Positions 52,485 through 60,352 of a stretch of DNA of 64,000 nt are shown here, one piece after another (within the stretch, counting starts at the first letter, position 1; each line of letters starts with the position of its first letter). Both the position numbers and the translations under genes were made by a program. The notes below the pieces were generated by a model that saw only the letters and a program-made list of their open reading frames with translations, did not search any database and was not told the origin of the DNA. Origin of the DNA: Epilithonimonas tenax DSM 16811 (GTDB lineage Bacteria; Bacteroidota; Bacteroidia; Flavobacteriales; Weeksellaceae); NCBI RefSeq assembly GCF_000428485.1, contig NZ_AUAA01000003.1, forward strand, positions 1 through 64,000, in the 5' to 3' direction.

Positions 52485-53000
52485 ATGAAAAAATTCCTTC
52501 CCCTTTTATTAGTACTGATATCCAGTATATTAATCTTCAGTTGTAAAGATGATGACGAAGAAGTAGTTGTAGATTATCCAACTGTTTATGATTTGAATAT
52601 TAACCTTGTACAAAATGCGACAGATTATTATGGCTTCAATCAGCCATTTGACGGATCATTACTAAACCAAGATATTGTTTTGGTTTACCGCAAAAGTAAT
52701 CCAGGTAACAACAGTGCGGTGTGGGAACCTCTTCCAAAAACCTACTTTTTCAATGAAGGTGCTATGGATTATACATTTGATTTTACCACTACCGACGTGC
52801 AAATTGACCTTAGAGCAGATTTTGATCTCTCCATCAAAAATGATAATAATTTCAGAAGCACTTTCCTTACGGGACAGACTTTCAGAGTGGTATTAGTACC
52901 AGCAGTTTATGGAAAAAATAGCGTAGATCCAAGAACTTTGTCTTATGAGGAAGTGATTGCAAAATATCATATTAATGACCGTAACGTTGGCAAATTCTAA
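52485..53000 (+). CDS. Lipoprotein of unknown function
   Basis: A 171-residue lipoprotein: LISSILIFSC (Cys20) followed by KDDDEEVVVD, an acidic stretch like the surface-export signals of Bacteroidota lipoproteins. The rest has beta-strand periodicity (YPTVYDLNINLVQNATDYYG, IVLVYRKSNPG, FRVVLVPAVYGK) and probably forms one beta sandwich. I do not recognise a specific family. It is monocistronic, divergent from the GH3 gene, with a terminator downstream. Confidence 0.75.
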   Translation: MKKFLPLLLVLISSILIFSCKDDDEEVVVDYPTVYDLNINLVQNATDYYGFNQPFDGSLLNQDIVLVYRKSNPGNNSAVWEPLPKTYFFNEGAMDYTFDFTTTDVQIDLRADFDLSIKNDNNFRSTFLTGQTFRVVLVPAVYGKNSVDPRTLSYEEVIAKYHINDRNVGKF

Positions 53001-53024
53001 AGTAATTTTTTAATTGACAAAATA

Positions 53025-53056
53025 AAGCCATGTCGGAATTCCGGGATGGCTTTTTT
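53025..53056 (+). terminator. Terminator of the lipoprotein gene
   Basis: AAAGCCATGTCGG pairs imperfectly with CCGGGATGGCTTT, followed by TTTTAT. Confidence 0.7.
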
Positions 53057-53107
53057 ATAGGTTGAAAATAAATAATACCAAATTAGTATGAATTGAATTT
53101 TTATGGT

Positions 53108-53115
53108 TAAATTTG
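53108..53115 (+). promoter_or_regulatory. Candidate -7 box (TAAATTTG) of the peroxiredoxin gene
   Basis: A perfect TAnnTTTG, 28 bases before the start codon. The -33 region is weak. Confidence 0.5.
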
Positions 53116-53143
53116 TGTTAAACTAAACAAAGAACAATATATT

Positions 53144-53779
53144 ATGTCTATAAAACTTGGTGATACGGCTCCCAATTTCGATGCGGAAAGCAGTCTTGGA
53201 ACACTTAATTTTTACGAATACCTAGGAGATTCTTGGGGAATCCTTTTCTCTCATCCTGCAGACTATACGCCTGTCTGTACAACGGAACTTGGTAAAACAT
53301 CAGAACTGAAACCAGAGTTTGATAAGAGGCATACAAAAGTCTTGGCATTGAGCGTAGATGGAATAGAGAATCACAAAGGCTGGATCACGGATATTAATGA
53401 AACCCAGAACACAGAAGTACAGTTCCCCATCATTGCGGATCAAGATAAAAAGGTCTCAGCATTATACGACTTCATCCATCCCAATGCCAGTGCATCTTTG
53501 ACGGTAAGATCTTTACTCATCATCGATCCAAACAAAAAAGTAAGACTAATTATTACATATCCTGCATCCACAGGTAGGAACTTCACAGAGATCCTAAGAG
53601 TTCTGGATTCTTTGCAATTGGTAGATGGCTATGGTGTGGCAACGCCTGTAGACTGGAAAGATGGCGATGATGTGATTGTTCCGGCAGCATTATCGCTGGA
53701 AGATGCGGAGAAAAAATTCAGCAAAGGGGTGAAAGTCGTCACGCCTTATTTACGGTACACACCTCAACCGAACAAATAA
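53144..53779 (+). CDS. 1-Cys peroxiredoxin (Prx6 type)
   Basis: A 211-residue thiol peroxidase. LFSHPADYTPVCTTE carries the peroxidatic Cys and its Pro/Thr neighbours. The C-terminal arm (DGYGVATPVDWKDGDDVIVP) is typical of Prx6, and no resolving Cys is seen, so an external thiol such as bacillithiol may reduce it. It detoxifies H2O2, organic peroxides or peroxynitrite in the cytoplasm. It is monocistronic between two terminators. Confidence 0.93.
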   Translation: MSIKLGDTAPNFDAESSLGTLNFYEYLGDSWGILFSHPADYTPVCTTELGKTSELKPEFDKRHTKVLALSVDGIENHKGWITDINETQNTEVQFPIIADQDKKVSALYDFIHPNASASLTVRSLLIIDPNKKVRLIITYPASTGRNFTEILRVLDSLQLVDGYGVATPVDWKDGDDVIVPAALSLEDAEKKFSKGVKVVTPYLRYTPQPNK

Positions 53780-53788
53780 ATGCATTAA

Positions 53789-53826
53789 AACAATGATGGT
53801 CAGAAGCAGTTCTGACCATCATTGTT
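53789..53826. terminator. Bidirectional terminator between convergent genes
   Basis: AACAATGATGGTCAGA pairs perfectly with TCTGACCATCATTGTT over a 6-base loop. Confidence 0.85.
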
Positions 53827-53850
53827 CTATTAAGAGAAAACCCTTTCAAA

Positions 53851-54612
53851 TTACTGAGCATAGAATACTTCATTGGAAAATTCGCCATTGCTCTTTGGCA
53901 TTTCGATGGTGATATTTCCATTTTCAAAATAGCCAATTGTAGATTCTCCTGTTCCCAATTTTACTCTATAAACATCTTTCTTGGCTGTAGATCTGAATGT
54001 AGCAAAGGGAACAGAGCTGTTGCCATCTACTAAAATAAACTGATCTTCTGCAATTTGAATCCTCTGTAATGACAAATTACCTTTGGTAAATCTCTGTGCA
54101 ACGTTAGTTGGTGGGTGTACCTCAATTGTTGCAGTCTGTTCCGCTTCTTTTATCACCTCCTGAAGTTTGGCATCCGCGGATTTTCCTGTAATGGCCGCAG
54201 GTTTCGAAACTGGCATTTTCATCAAAGCCTGTTTCAACGCATCCTGATAACCTGGTTCAAATTCTTTGATAGGGCTGCTTGCCTTCTGTGTGAAAACAAC
54301 CTGGTTGTTACAGTCTTTGAACTGCACAATAACTTTGTTTCTAAACATACTTTTATCATCCAAGATCTCAGCATTTAGAACTGCACATGGATTTATAAGT
54401 GCTTCGGAAGGCCAACTGGATTTGGTTTCAGGAAGTACTGTGTATTTTTTTCCTTTCAAAGCATTTTCAAGAAGACCGTCCAAACCAAATGATCTATTAT
54501 TTTTAAAGTCCGGAAATTCTTTTGGAATGACCACATATTTATAATCAGAAAAAGCCTGAGACTTCACAAAAGTTATAAAAAAAATGGATAAAAGAATTGA
54601 AATCTTTTTCAT
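53851..54612 (-). CDS. Exported protein of unknown function in the PorV/PorQ-like operon
   Basis: A 253-residue protein with signal peptide (1-19, ...TFVKSQ). The first domain (about 22-150) is alpha/beta and contains DYKYVVIPKEFPDFKNNRSF; then an Ala/Lys/Glu-rich linker; then a beta-rich end (LSLQRIQIAEDQFILVDGNS, PFATFRSTAKKDVYRV). I do not recognise the family. It is the third gene of the operon EamA transporter, PorV/PorQ-like barrel, this gene (18-base gap), so it may be an outer-membrane or periplasmic partner of the barrel. Confidence 0.75.
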   Translation of the reverse strand: MKKISILLSIFFITFVKSQAFSDYKYVVIPKEFPDFKNNRSFGLDGLLENALKGKKYTVLPETKSSWPSEALINPCAVLNAEILDDKSMFRNKVIVQFKDCNNQVVFTQKASSPIKEFEPGYQDALKQALMKMPVSKPAAITGKSADAKLQEVIKEAEQTATIEVHPPTNVAQRFTKGNLSLQRIQIAEDQFILVDGNSSVPFATFRSTAKKDVYRVKLGTGESTIGYFENGNITIEMPKSNGEFSNEVFYAQ

Positions 54613-54630
54613 AGTTTGAAGTTTATAATA

Positions 54631-55710
54631 TTATCTAAAGCCCTGCATATCCAATTTTAAAGAAAAGAAATTGGAGTAAAAATTGGAGCCGCCAATTCCG
54701 GAATTGGTAATAGCGTAATCCAAAGTCAATCCTTTATATTTGATCCCAATACCTGCGCTTGGCTGGAAAGAAACTTTGCGTTTCAGATCCTCGATATCAG
54801 AAATAGTTTGAAACCTATTGAGTCCCAACCTCACAAAGATCATATCCTGGAAAATCAGTTCTCCACCAGCATACGGCGTGATACTTGCGAAATCTGTAGA
54901 AACCAGGGCCGCGGTTTTAGCAAAATCAATATTAAGACCTGCTTCCGGCAAAAGTTTTAGATCTCTGTTGAATTCATATGTACGACTGACACCCAGATTT
55001 AGCTTTGGCATTGTGATTTCCATCTTGTCCTTTGGCGCCGGGTTGAACTCTTCTCCATTGACAACCGCTGACAATTCTTTCTGATTGATTGTCCAGAAGT
55101 TAACTGTAGTGGTGGCATCTCTGAGCATAAAACCCAAATTCCACTCCGTATCTGTATGATAGATCGCACCAAGATCGAATCCAAAACCGTAACCGCTTGC
55201 AAACTTTCCGACATTTCTATAAACCACTTTGGCTGTAGCCCCAACGTCTAGTTTTTGGTTGCCGTTCGGATGAAAAGCATAAGAAAATAAAGCAGCATAA
55301 TCTGAGGTAGAAAATGAACTGATTTTATCATAATCAATATTCCCCTCGGAATCAATCAACTGGGTTGTATTGAGGATATTATCAACGCCTAACCGGACAA
55401 AAGAAATGGCAAAAACGCCGTTTCCATAATCCAGTGGTTTGGCATAGGACAGATAATCGTATTTGGCAATGGATTCAAAATATTCTGCATGCATGGCCGC
55501 CACCTGCCAATCTTTATCGATTTTCATCAATCCAGCGGGATTCCACATCGGAGAATAGACATCGTCCTGATTGGAAACCACAGCACCACCCATCGCAAGA
55601 CCTCTTGCACCGGCACCAATATTCAGGAACTCATTGGAATATTTTCTGATGATCTGTGCATCAGAAAACGGGGTTAAAATAATCAGTAAAAAAAATAAAA
55701 TTCTTTTCAT
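54631..55710 (-). CDS. PorV/PorQ-family outer-membrane barrel (T9SS-associated)
   Basis: A 359-residue protein with signal peptide (1-18, ...FSDAQ) and the family opening FLNIGAGARGLAMGGAVVSN followed by DDVYSPMWNPAGLM. The rest is a 14-stranded-barrel pattern ending in SLKLDMQGFR. PorV shuttles T9SS cargo from the translocon to the attachment complex, and PorQ relatives act beside it. Which of the two this is cannot be settled; it is shorter than PorV of Porphyromonas. The start overlaps the stop of the EamA gene (ATGA), so the two are coupled. It fits with porX and the sorting-domain proteins in this window. Confidence 0.87.
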   Translation of the reverse strand: MKRILFFLLIILTPFSDAQIIRKYSNEFLNIGAGARGLAMGGAVVSNQDDVYSPMWNPAGLMKIDKDWQVAAMHAEYFESIAKYDYLSYAKPLDYGNGVFAISFVRLGVDNILNTTQLIDSEGNIDYDKISSFSTSDYAALFSYAFHPNGNQKLDVGATAKVVYRNVGKFASGYGFGFDLGAIYHTDTEWNLGFMLRDATTTVNFWTINQKELSAVVNGEEFNPAPKDKMEITMPKLNLGVSRTYEFNRDLKLLPEAGLNIDFAKTAALVSTDFASITPYAGGELIFQDMIFVRLGLNRFQTISDIEDLKRKVSFQPSAGIGIKYKGLTLDYAITNSGIGGSNFYSNFFSLKLDMQGFR

Positions 55711-56615
55711 TCCACGTTATTTACAGAGGTTTCTGTAATGGTTTCTTCCTGTCTTCTTCTCGATTTGATAATTCCGTTAACCACAATCGAGGCAATCATG
55801 ACGAAAGAGGCACCATAAAAAACAGGACTCATATGCTCTGATGCTCCAAAGATAAAAAAAGCTAGGATAATCCCGTAAACCGGTTCCAGATTAACAGTCA
55901 GGATCAATGTAAAAGGCGAAATGAACTTCATCAGTTTCACACTTTCAAACATTGGGTAAGCCGTAAATACAGAAGCCAGCAATACTATTAACGCAATATC
56001 GGCATAACTTATTTCGCCGACAGAAGAAATTTGTCCTGTGAAAACAAAAAACAGACTGATAATTATCCAACCGCCGGCAATCTCGTAAAAAATAATATTT
56101 CCAGAGCTGGTTTTTCCAAACATTTTTCCATTCAGAACAGAGAATATCGTCCCAAAAAGCGCACAGAAAATCCCATAAACAATGCCTTCCTTATATTTCA
56201 GCTCTGCATTGAAAATCAATGAAATACAAATCACAATAATGATTCCGATGATCACTTCTGCCCAATCGGGTTTTCGTTTATAAACCAATGGTTCTATCAA
56301 TGCGGCAAATAATGTTGATAATGAAAGACAAGACAAAGCAATAGAAACGTTGGAAACCTTGATAGACTGGAAAAAAAACAGCCAGTGAAAAGCCATTACA
56401 CTCCCGATTCCCACCAATTTTATTAGTAAGTTTTTAGAAACCTTGATGCTTTCTTTTTTTATTAATCTTAAGTATAAATAAAGAAATACTGCAGCAAATA
56501 ACATCCTGTAAAACACAAGTACCTGAGCCTCTGCTAAGATCAATTTCCCAAGAATTGCCGTAAAACCCCACAAAAAAACGATAAAATGCAACCTCAGCAA
56601 ATAGGAATTCTTCAT
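55707..56615 (-). CDS. DMT-superfamily transporter (EamA)
   Basis: A 302-residue protein with ten hydrophobic helices in two EamA halves (about 5-140 and 155-285). Features are LHFIVFLWGFTAILGKLI at the start, AFHWLFFFQSIKVS and a helix with SPFTLILTVNLEPVYGIIL. It would export metabolites such as amino acids or purines from the cytoplasm; the substrate is unknown. It is the first gene of the three-gene operon with the PorV/PorQ-like barrel, an odd pairing that may be only transcriptional. Confidence 0.85.
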   Translation of the reverse strand: MKNSYLLRLHFIVFLWGFTAILGKLILAEAQVLVFYRMLFAAVFLYLYLRLIKKESIKVSKNLLIKLVGIGSVMAFHWLFFFQSIKVSNVSIALSCLSLSTLFAALIEPLVYKRKPDWAEVIIGIIIVICISLIFNAELKYKEGIVYGIFCALFGTIFSVLNGKMFGKTSSGNIIFYEIAGGWIIISLFFVFTGQISSVGEISYADIALIVLLASVFTAYPMFESVKLMKFISPFTLILTVNLEPVYGIILAFFIFGASEHMSPVFYGASFVMIASIVVNGIIKSRRRQEETITETSVNNVE

Positions 56616-56701
56616 TGTAACTATTGATTTTCAGTTTGCAAAATTACTATAAATAATAGAGATTCTGATTCTAAAAAGCAACAATCGGAAACATTCTTTG
56701 A

Positions 56702-56733
56702 TAAAAAAATCCGTCCAAAATTTCGGGACGGAT
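56702..56733 (-). terminator. Orphan minus-strand terminator
   Basis: ATCCGTCC pairs with GGACGGAT around a short loop, and on the minus strand is followed by seven T residues. No intact minus-strand gene lies to its right; it belongs to the remnant at 56771-56866. Confidence 0.7.
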
Positions 56734-56770
56734 CTTCTAATAAAGAACTTATTAAAATAACATAAACTAA

Positions 56771-56866
56771 CTAAAAATTTATTTCATTTGGATTGATAAC
56801 GGAGAAAAGCCCCATATATTTTACGCCAATCCTCAAAAACGAAGAATGATAGATTCCGTTTTGTGA
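56771..56866 (-). pseudogene. C-terminal remnant of an outer-membrane beta-barrel gene
   Basis: A 31-codon minus-strand frame without a start reads SQNGIYHSSFLRIGVKYMGL then FSVINPNEINF and stop. It has the alternating pattern and final Phe of outer-membrane barrels. Its own terminator lies 38 bases downstream, and upstream the frame is closed by a stop. Everything before the tail seems to have been deleted. It is the best explanation for the orphan terminator beside it. Confidence 0.5.
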
Positions 56867-56906
56867 TTATTTAAAATATTTTATCTTTAGAGCAAAGAAA
56901 AAACCA

Positions 56907-58535
56907 ATGGATTTAGAGTTCAATAAAAGAGAAGACATCAACAAACTGAAATATTCTGACATCAAAAAGACCTTGTCAAAGATCAAACTGGGTGGTGGCG
57001 AAAAAGCGCTTCAAAAGCAACATGACCAAGGAAAAATGACCGCCCGAGAAAGATTGGAATATCTTTTCGACAAAAATTCTGAATCTATAGAAATCGGTGC
57101 TTTTGCAGGTTACGAGATGTATGAAGAGTACGGCGGATGTCCTGCCGGCGGCGTTGTCGTGATGATGGGGTATGTTTCCGGCAGACAGTGCGTGGTCGTT
57201 GCCAATGATGCCACGGTAAAAGCAGGCGCCTGGTTTCCCATCACGGGAAAGAAAAATCTACGTGCTCAGGAAATAGCGATGGAAAACCGTTTGCCTATTA
57301 TTTATTTAGTAGATTCCGCAGGTGTTTTCTTACCGATGCAGGACGAAATTTTCCCAGATAAAGAAATGTTTGGAAGAATCTTCCGAAACAATGCCAAGAT
57401 GAGTTCAGCGGGAATCGTTCAGATCTCTGCGATCATGGGAAGCTGTGTGGCCGGCGGCGCCTATTTGCCCATTATGAGTGATGAAGCGATGATCGTCGAC
57501 AAAACTGGAAGTATCTTCCTCGCAGGAAGTTATCTTGTGAAAGCAGCTATTGGAGAAAATATTGACAATGAAAGTCTGGGTGGTGCAACGATGCACTGCG
57601 AGATATCTGGCGTGACAGATTACAAAGCCAAAGACGACAAAGATGCGCTGGATAGGATCAAAACCATCATGAAGTCTATCGGCAACTATGAAAAAGCCGG
57701 CTTTGACCGGATAGAAAGTGCACCGCCGAAGGAAAATCCCGATCATATTTTCGGATTAATGCCCATTATCAGATCCGACCAATATGATACGCTGGAAATA
57801 ATCAAATGTCTGGTTGACAATTCTGAATACGAAGAATATAAGGCTGATTATGGCAAAAGCATCATTTGTGCAACTGCAAGAATAGATGGCTGGAGCGTGG
57901 GAATAGTTGCCAACCAAAGAAAACTGGTGAAAAGCGGAAAAGGCGAGATGCAGTTTGGAGGCGTGATCTATTCTGACTCTGCTGATAAAGCAACCCGATT
58001 TATCGCCAATTGTAATCAGAGAAAAATACCGTTGGTCTTCTTGCAAGACGTGACAGGTTTTATGGTGGGTTCCAAATCTGAACAAGGAGGCATCATCAAA
58101 GATGGCGCAAAAATGGTAAATGCAGTAGCCAACTCCGTGGTTCCGAAATTCACAGTGATTACTGGCAATTCTTATGGCGCAGGAAATTATGCGATGTGCG
58201 GAAAAGCATATGATCCGCGACTGATTGTCGCCTGGCCTTGGGCAGAACTCGCTGTAATGGGCGGTTCGCAGGCGGGAAAAGTGCTTCTTCAGATACAGGA
58301 ATCTGCTCTTAAAAAACAAGGGAAAGAGATCACAGAAGAAGATAGAAAAGAACTCCTGGACAGAATCTTGAAAGATTACACCAGACAAACCCAACCAACT
58401 TATGCGGCGGCAAGACTGTGGACAGATGCGATCATCAATCCTGTGGATACCAGAAAATGGATCAGTATGGGAATAGAAGCAGCGAATCATTCTCCGATCA
58501 CAGAAAAATTCAATCTGGGTGTGATACAGGTGTAA
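56907..58535 (+). CDS. Acyl-CoA carboxylase beta subunit (carboxyltransferase)
   Basis: A 542-residue biotin-dependent carboxyltransferase with two crotonase-like halves. TARERLEYLFD is the conserved entry; GAGNYAMCGKAYDPR and QDVTGFMVGSKSEQGGIIKDG line the biotin and acyl-CoA sites, and AWPWAELAVMGGSQAGKV is diagnostic. Length and the MVGSKSEQ-G-I-KDGAKM segment fit methylcrotonyl-CoA or propionyl-CoA carboxylases; the choice between them is open. The biotin carboxylase/carrier alpha subunit is not adjacent. It is monocistronic. Confidence 0.92.
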   Translation: MDLEFNKREDINKLKYSDIKKTLSKIKLGGGEKALQKQHDQGKMTARERLEYLFDKNSESIEIGAFAGYEMYEEYGGCPAGGVVVMMGYVSGRQCVVVANDATVKAGAWFPITGKKNLRAQEIAMENRLPIIYLVDSAGVFLPMQDEIFPDKEMFGRIFRNNAKMSSAGIVQISAIMGSCVAGGAYLPIMSDEAMIVDKTGSIFLAGSYLVKAAIGENIDNESLGGATMHCEISGVTDYKAKDDKDALDRIKTIMKSIGNYEKAGFDRIESAPPKENPDHIFGLMPIIRSDQYDTLEIIKCLVDNSEYEEYKADYGKSIICATARIDGWSVGIVANQRKLVKSGKGEMQFGGVIYSDSADKATRFIANCNQRKIPLVFLQDVTGFMVGSKSEQGGIIKDGAKMVNAVANSVVPKFTVITGNSYGAGNYAMCGKAYDPRLIVAWPWAELAVMGGSQAGKVLLQIQESALKKQGKEITEEDRKELLDRILKDYTRQTQPTYAAARLWTDAIINPVDTRKWISMGIEAANHSPITEKFNLGVIQV

Positions 58536-58544
58536 AATTTATAT

Positions 58545-58552
58545 TACTTTTG
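58545..58552 (+). promoter_or_regulatory. Candidate -7 box (TACTTTTG)
   Basis: It matches TAnnTTTG, 15 bases before the exported-protein gene at 58568. Confidence 0.45.
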
Positions 58553-58567
58553 TAAAAACACGAACAG

Positions 58568-59266
58568 ATGAAAAAATTTTTGACTCTGGCTGCCGGATTT
58601 CTGGCAACCATTGCTTTTGCGCAATGTACTATTGCCGGAAACACTTCAATGAATGTTAATGAATCAGGCTTTTTCTCAGTAGATCCCAAAGCACAGTGTG
58701 AAGAATGTTACTTTTGGAAATCATCAGTTGAGAAAAATCTTAAAATTGACTTGGAAAATAAAACTCAACAAATAACCGTCAAAGCGACTGGCGTTGGAAA
58801 AACTACACTTTCGGTCTCAGTCTTGACCAATCAAGGACCATTGCAATGTGAGCAAGTAATCAATGTCGTAGATCCAAAACAAACTATTGCAGAACATAAC
58901 TGTGGAATACTGATTGATGATTTTAAGGATGTAAAAGTTACAGAAACAATCATTTCATTTTTTCCAAACGAAAATTCAAACGATTATCTTTACAGATGGA
59001 CAGTGACTTACGCAAATGGAGAGAGCCAAGAATCTACGGAGAAAATCCCTCAGTTCTTTTTCTCTGACATCAATTACATCAAGATGGTAAAATTAAAAAT
59101 CACAAGCAAAAGTCCAATATGCTCAATTACCCTTACCAAAAAGTTTGAACAAACTTATTGGAAACACAGCAGGCAACAGCTAGGCAAAATGGAACAAAAA
59201 GCTTATTACCAAGGAAACTACAGTGATTATACAAAAAGTGATCAAGGCCGCAATAACCCGAAATGA
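58568..59266 (+). CDS. Exported protein with an Ig-like domain
   Basis: A 232-residue protein with signal peptide (1-18, ...TIAFAQ). The N-terminal half (CTIAGNTSMNVNESGFFSVD, then VKATGVGKTTLSVSVLTNQG) has the strand pattern of a Big/Ig-like domain, with paired cysteines (AQCEECYF and LQCEQV). The C-terminal third is Gln/Lys/Tyr-rich. There is no C-terminal sorting domain. I do not recognise its family. It has its own promoter-like box and a terminator. Confidence 0.75.
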   Translation: MKKFLTLAAGFLATIAFAQCTIAGNTSMNVNESGFFSVDPKAQCEECYFWKSSVEKNLKIDLENKTQQITVKATGVGKTTLSVSVLTNQGPLQCEQVINVVDPKQTIAEHNCGILIDDFKDVKVTETIISFFPNENSNDYLYRWTVTYANGESQESTEKIPQFFFSDINYIKMVKLKITSKSPICSITLTKKFEQTYWKHSRQQLGKMEQKAYYQGNYSDYTKSDQGRNNPK

Positions 59267-59293
59267 TAATCCGTTATTTTTTCTTCCAAAATT

Positions 59294-59319
59294 AAACTTC
59301 CTCTTTTGGAAGTTTTTTT
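59294..59319 (+). terminator. Terminator of the exported-protein gene
   Basis: AAACTTCC pairs with GGAAGTTT around TCTTTT, followed by TTTT. Confidence 0.7.
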
Positions 59320-59385
59320 ATGCCATTAAGTCAACACAAATTTAAACAAAATTAAAATATTATTTAACTTTATTAAAATAATTAT

Positions 59386-59393
59386 TACATTTG
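59386..59393 (+). promoter_or_regulatory. Candidate -7 box (TACATTTG) of the DUF2089 gene
   Basis: It matches TAnnTTTG, 18 bases before the start codon. Confidence 0.5.
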
Positions 59394-59411
59394 TAAAACA
59401 AAATTAAAGAA

Positions 59412-59678
59412 ATGAAACTTCCGATCATATGTCCGAGCTGCGATCATACATTGAATGTGAGCCAAATGAAATGTCCGTCTTGTGAGACACAGGTGAACGG
59501 AAACTATGAGCTGCCTGTTCTTCTGAAACTGAGCCGGGATGATCAGGACTTCATCCTCAACTTTTTCCTTTCCAGCGGCAGCATCAAGGAAATGGCGAAA
59601 CAGGCAGAACTCTCCTACCCAACAATGAGGAACAAGATGGATGATCTTATACAAAAAGTAAAAAAACTTCAAAACTAA
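59412..59678 (+). CDS. DUF2089 zinc-ribbon/HTH protein
   Basis: An 88-residue protein: a four-Cys zinc ribbon (CPSCDHTLNVSQMKCPSC, residues 8-25) followed by a helical domain with HTH-like spacing (SSGSIKEMAKQAELSYPTMR). DUF2089 proteins of this type are thought to bind nucleic acid and to regulate the membrane protein beside them. Here the next gene, 5 bases away, is a broken YIP1-like membrane protein, so the partner has been lost. This gene itself is intact. Confidence 0.85.
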   Translation: MKLPIICPSCDHTLNVSQMKCPSCETQVNGNYELPVLLKLSRDDQDFILNFFLSSGSIKEMAKQAELSYPTMRNKMDDLIQKVKKLQN

Positions 59679-59683
59679 AAACG

Positions 59684-60251
59684 ATGAACTGGAAAACTAT
59701 TTTGAATCCGTTTGAGAAATTTGATGAGAAGTATGTTCTTTTGTGGGTATTATATTTTTCATCATTAATATTTTTGCCTGCAACTTTACGAGAATGGTAA
59801 ACGACAGCGTCTTCCATCTTTCATTGTTGGAAGAGAATGAGACGATCTGGGATATTGTTAGAATCAATTTTCTAAGTTATATTTTCGCCATCTCCGTTTT
59901 GTTTGTTCTTGCAAAATTCATCAATAGCAAAACGCGTATCATCGACATCATAAATACTGTTTTGATATCGGCAATTCCACTTATCATCATAGCAGTAGCA
60001 CGGCGCTGCCTTTTCTAAAAGATGCCACACAAAGGATCACCGAAAGTGCGGGTGATCCAAAACAAATAGACCCGCTAAGTCTCATCGTAGTCACAGTTTT
60101 TGGATTTGCAACCCTACCATTGATGATTTATAGTTGCGTCCTCTTTTACAACGGATTCCAGACGGCTACCAACGTGAAAAAATGGCAACAAATAGTACTC
60201 TTTGTCATCGTCTCATTTGTGCAAATCATCATAAGTCAAACTATGCTGTAA
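59684..60251 (+). pseudogene. YIP1-like membrane protein with two frameshifts
   Basis: Three overlapping pieces in different frames together read as one protein of about 188 residues. Piece 1 (59684 to about 59742) ends in NPFEKFDEKYVLL; piece 2 (about 59743-60003) starts VGIIFFIINIFACNFTRMVN; piece 3 (60003-60251) runs from ALPFLKDATQRITESAGDP to IISQTML. The first shift fits loss of one G in a TTTTG-GTGGG run; the second lies near 60000. Four or more hydrophobic helices make it a YIP1-like membrane protein. It was probably co-transcribed with the DUF2089 gene. The two frameshifts would have to be checked against reads. Confidence 0.75.
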
Positions 60252-60352
60252 ATACAATTTACCTATATGAAATCGTTGCTAAATTTATAAATATAACACA
60301 AATCATTGCAGGCGATTGCATCTGACCTAAACAAAACAATAAAAAATCACAT

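Noticed and set aside
57756-58490. 244-codon open frame antisense to the carboxylase beta subunit
   Set aside because: Same reasoning: full overlap with a well-supported gene and atypical Cys/His/Phe content.
59412-60251. Programmed frameshifting in the YIP1-like gene
   Set aside because: The two shift points lack a slippery heptamer with a following structure, and two shifts in 190 codons is better explained by decay or sequencing error.
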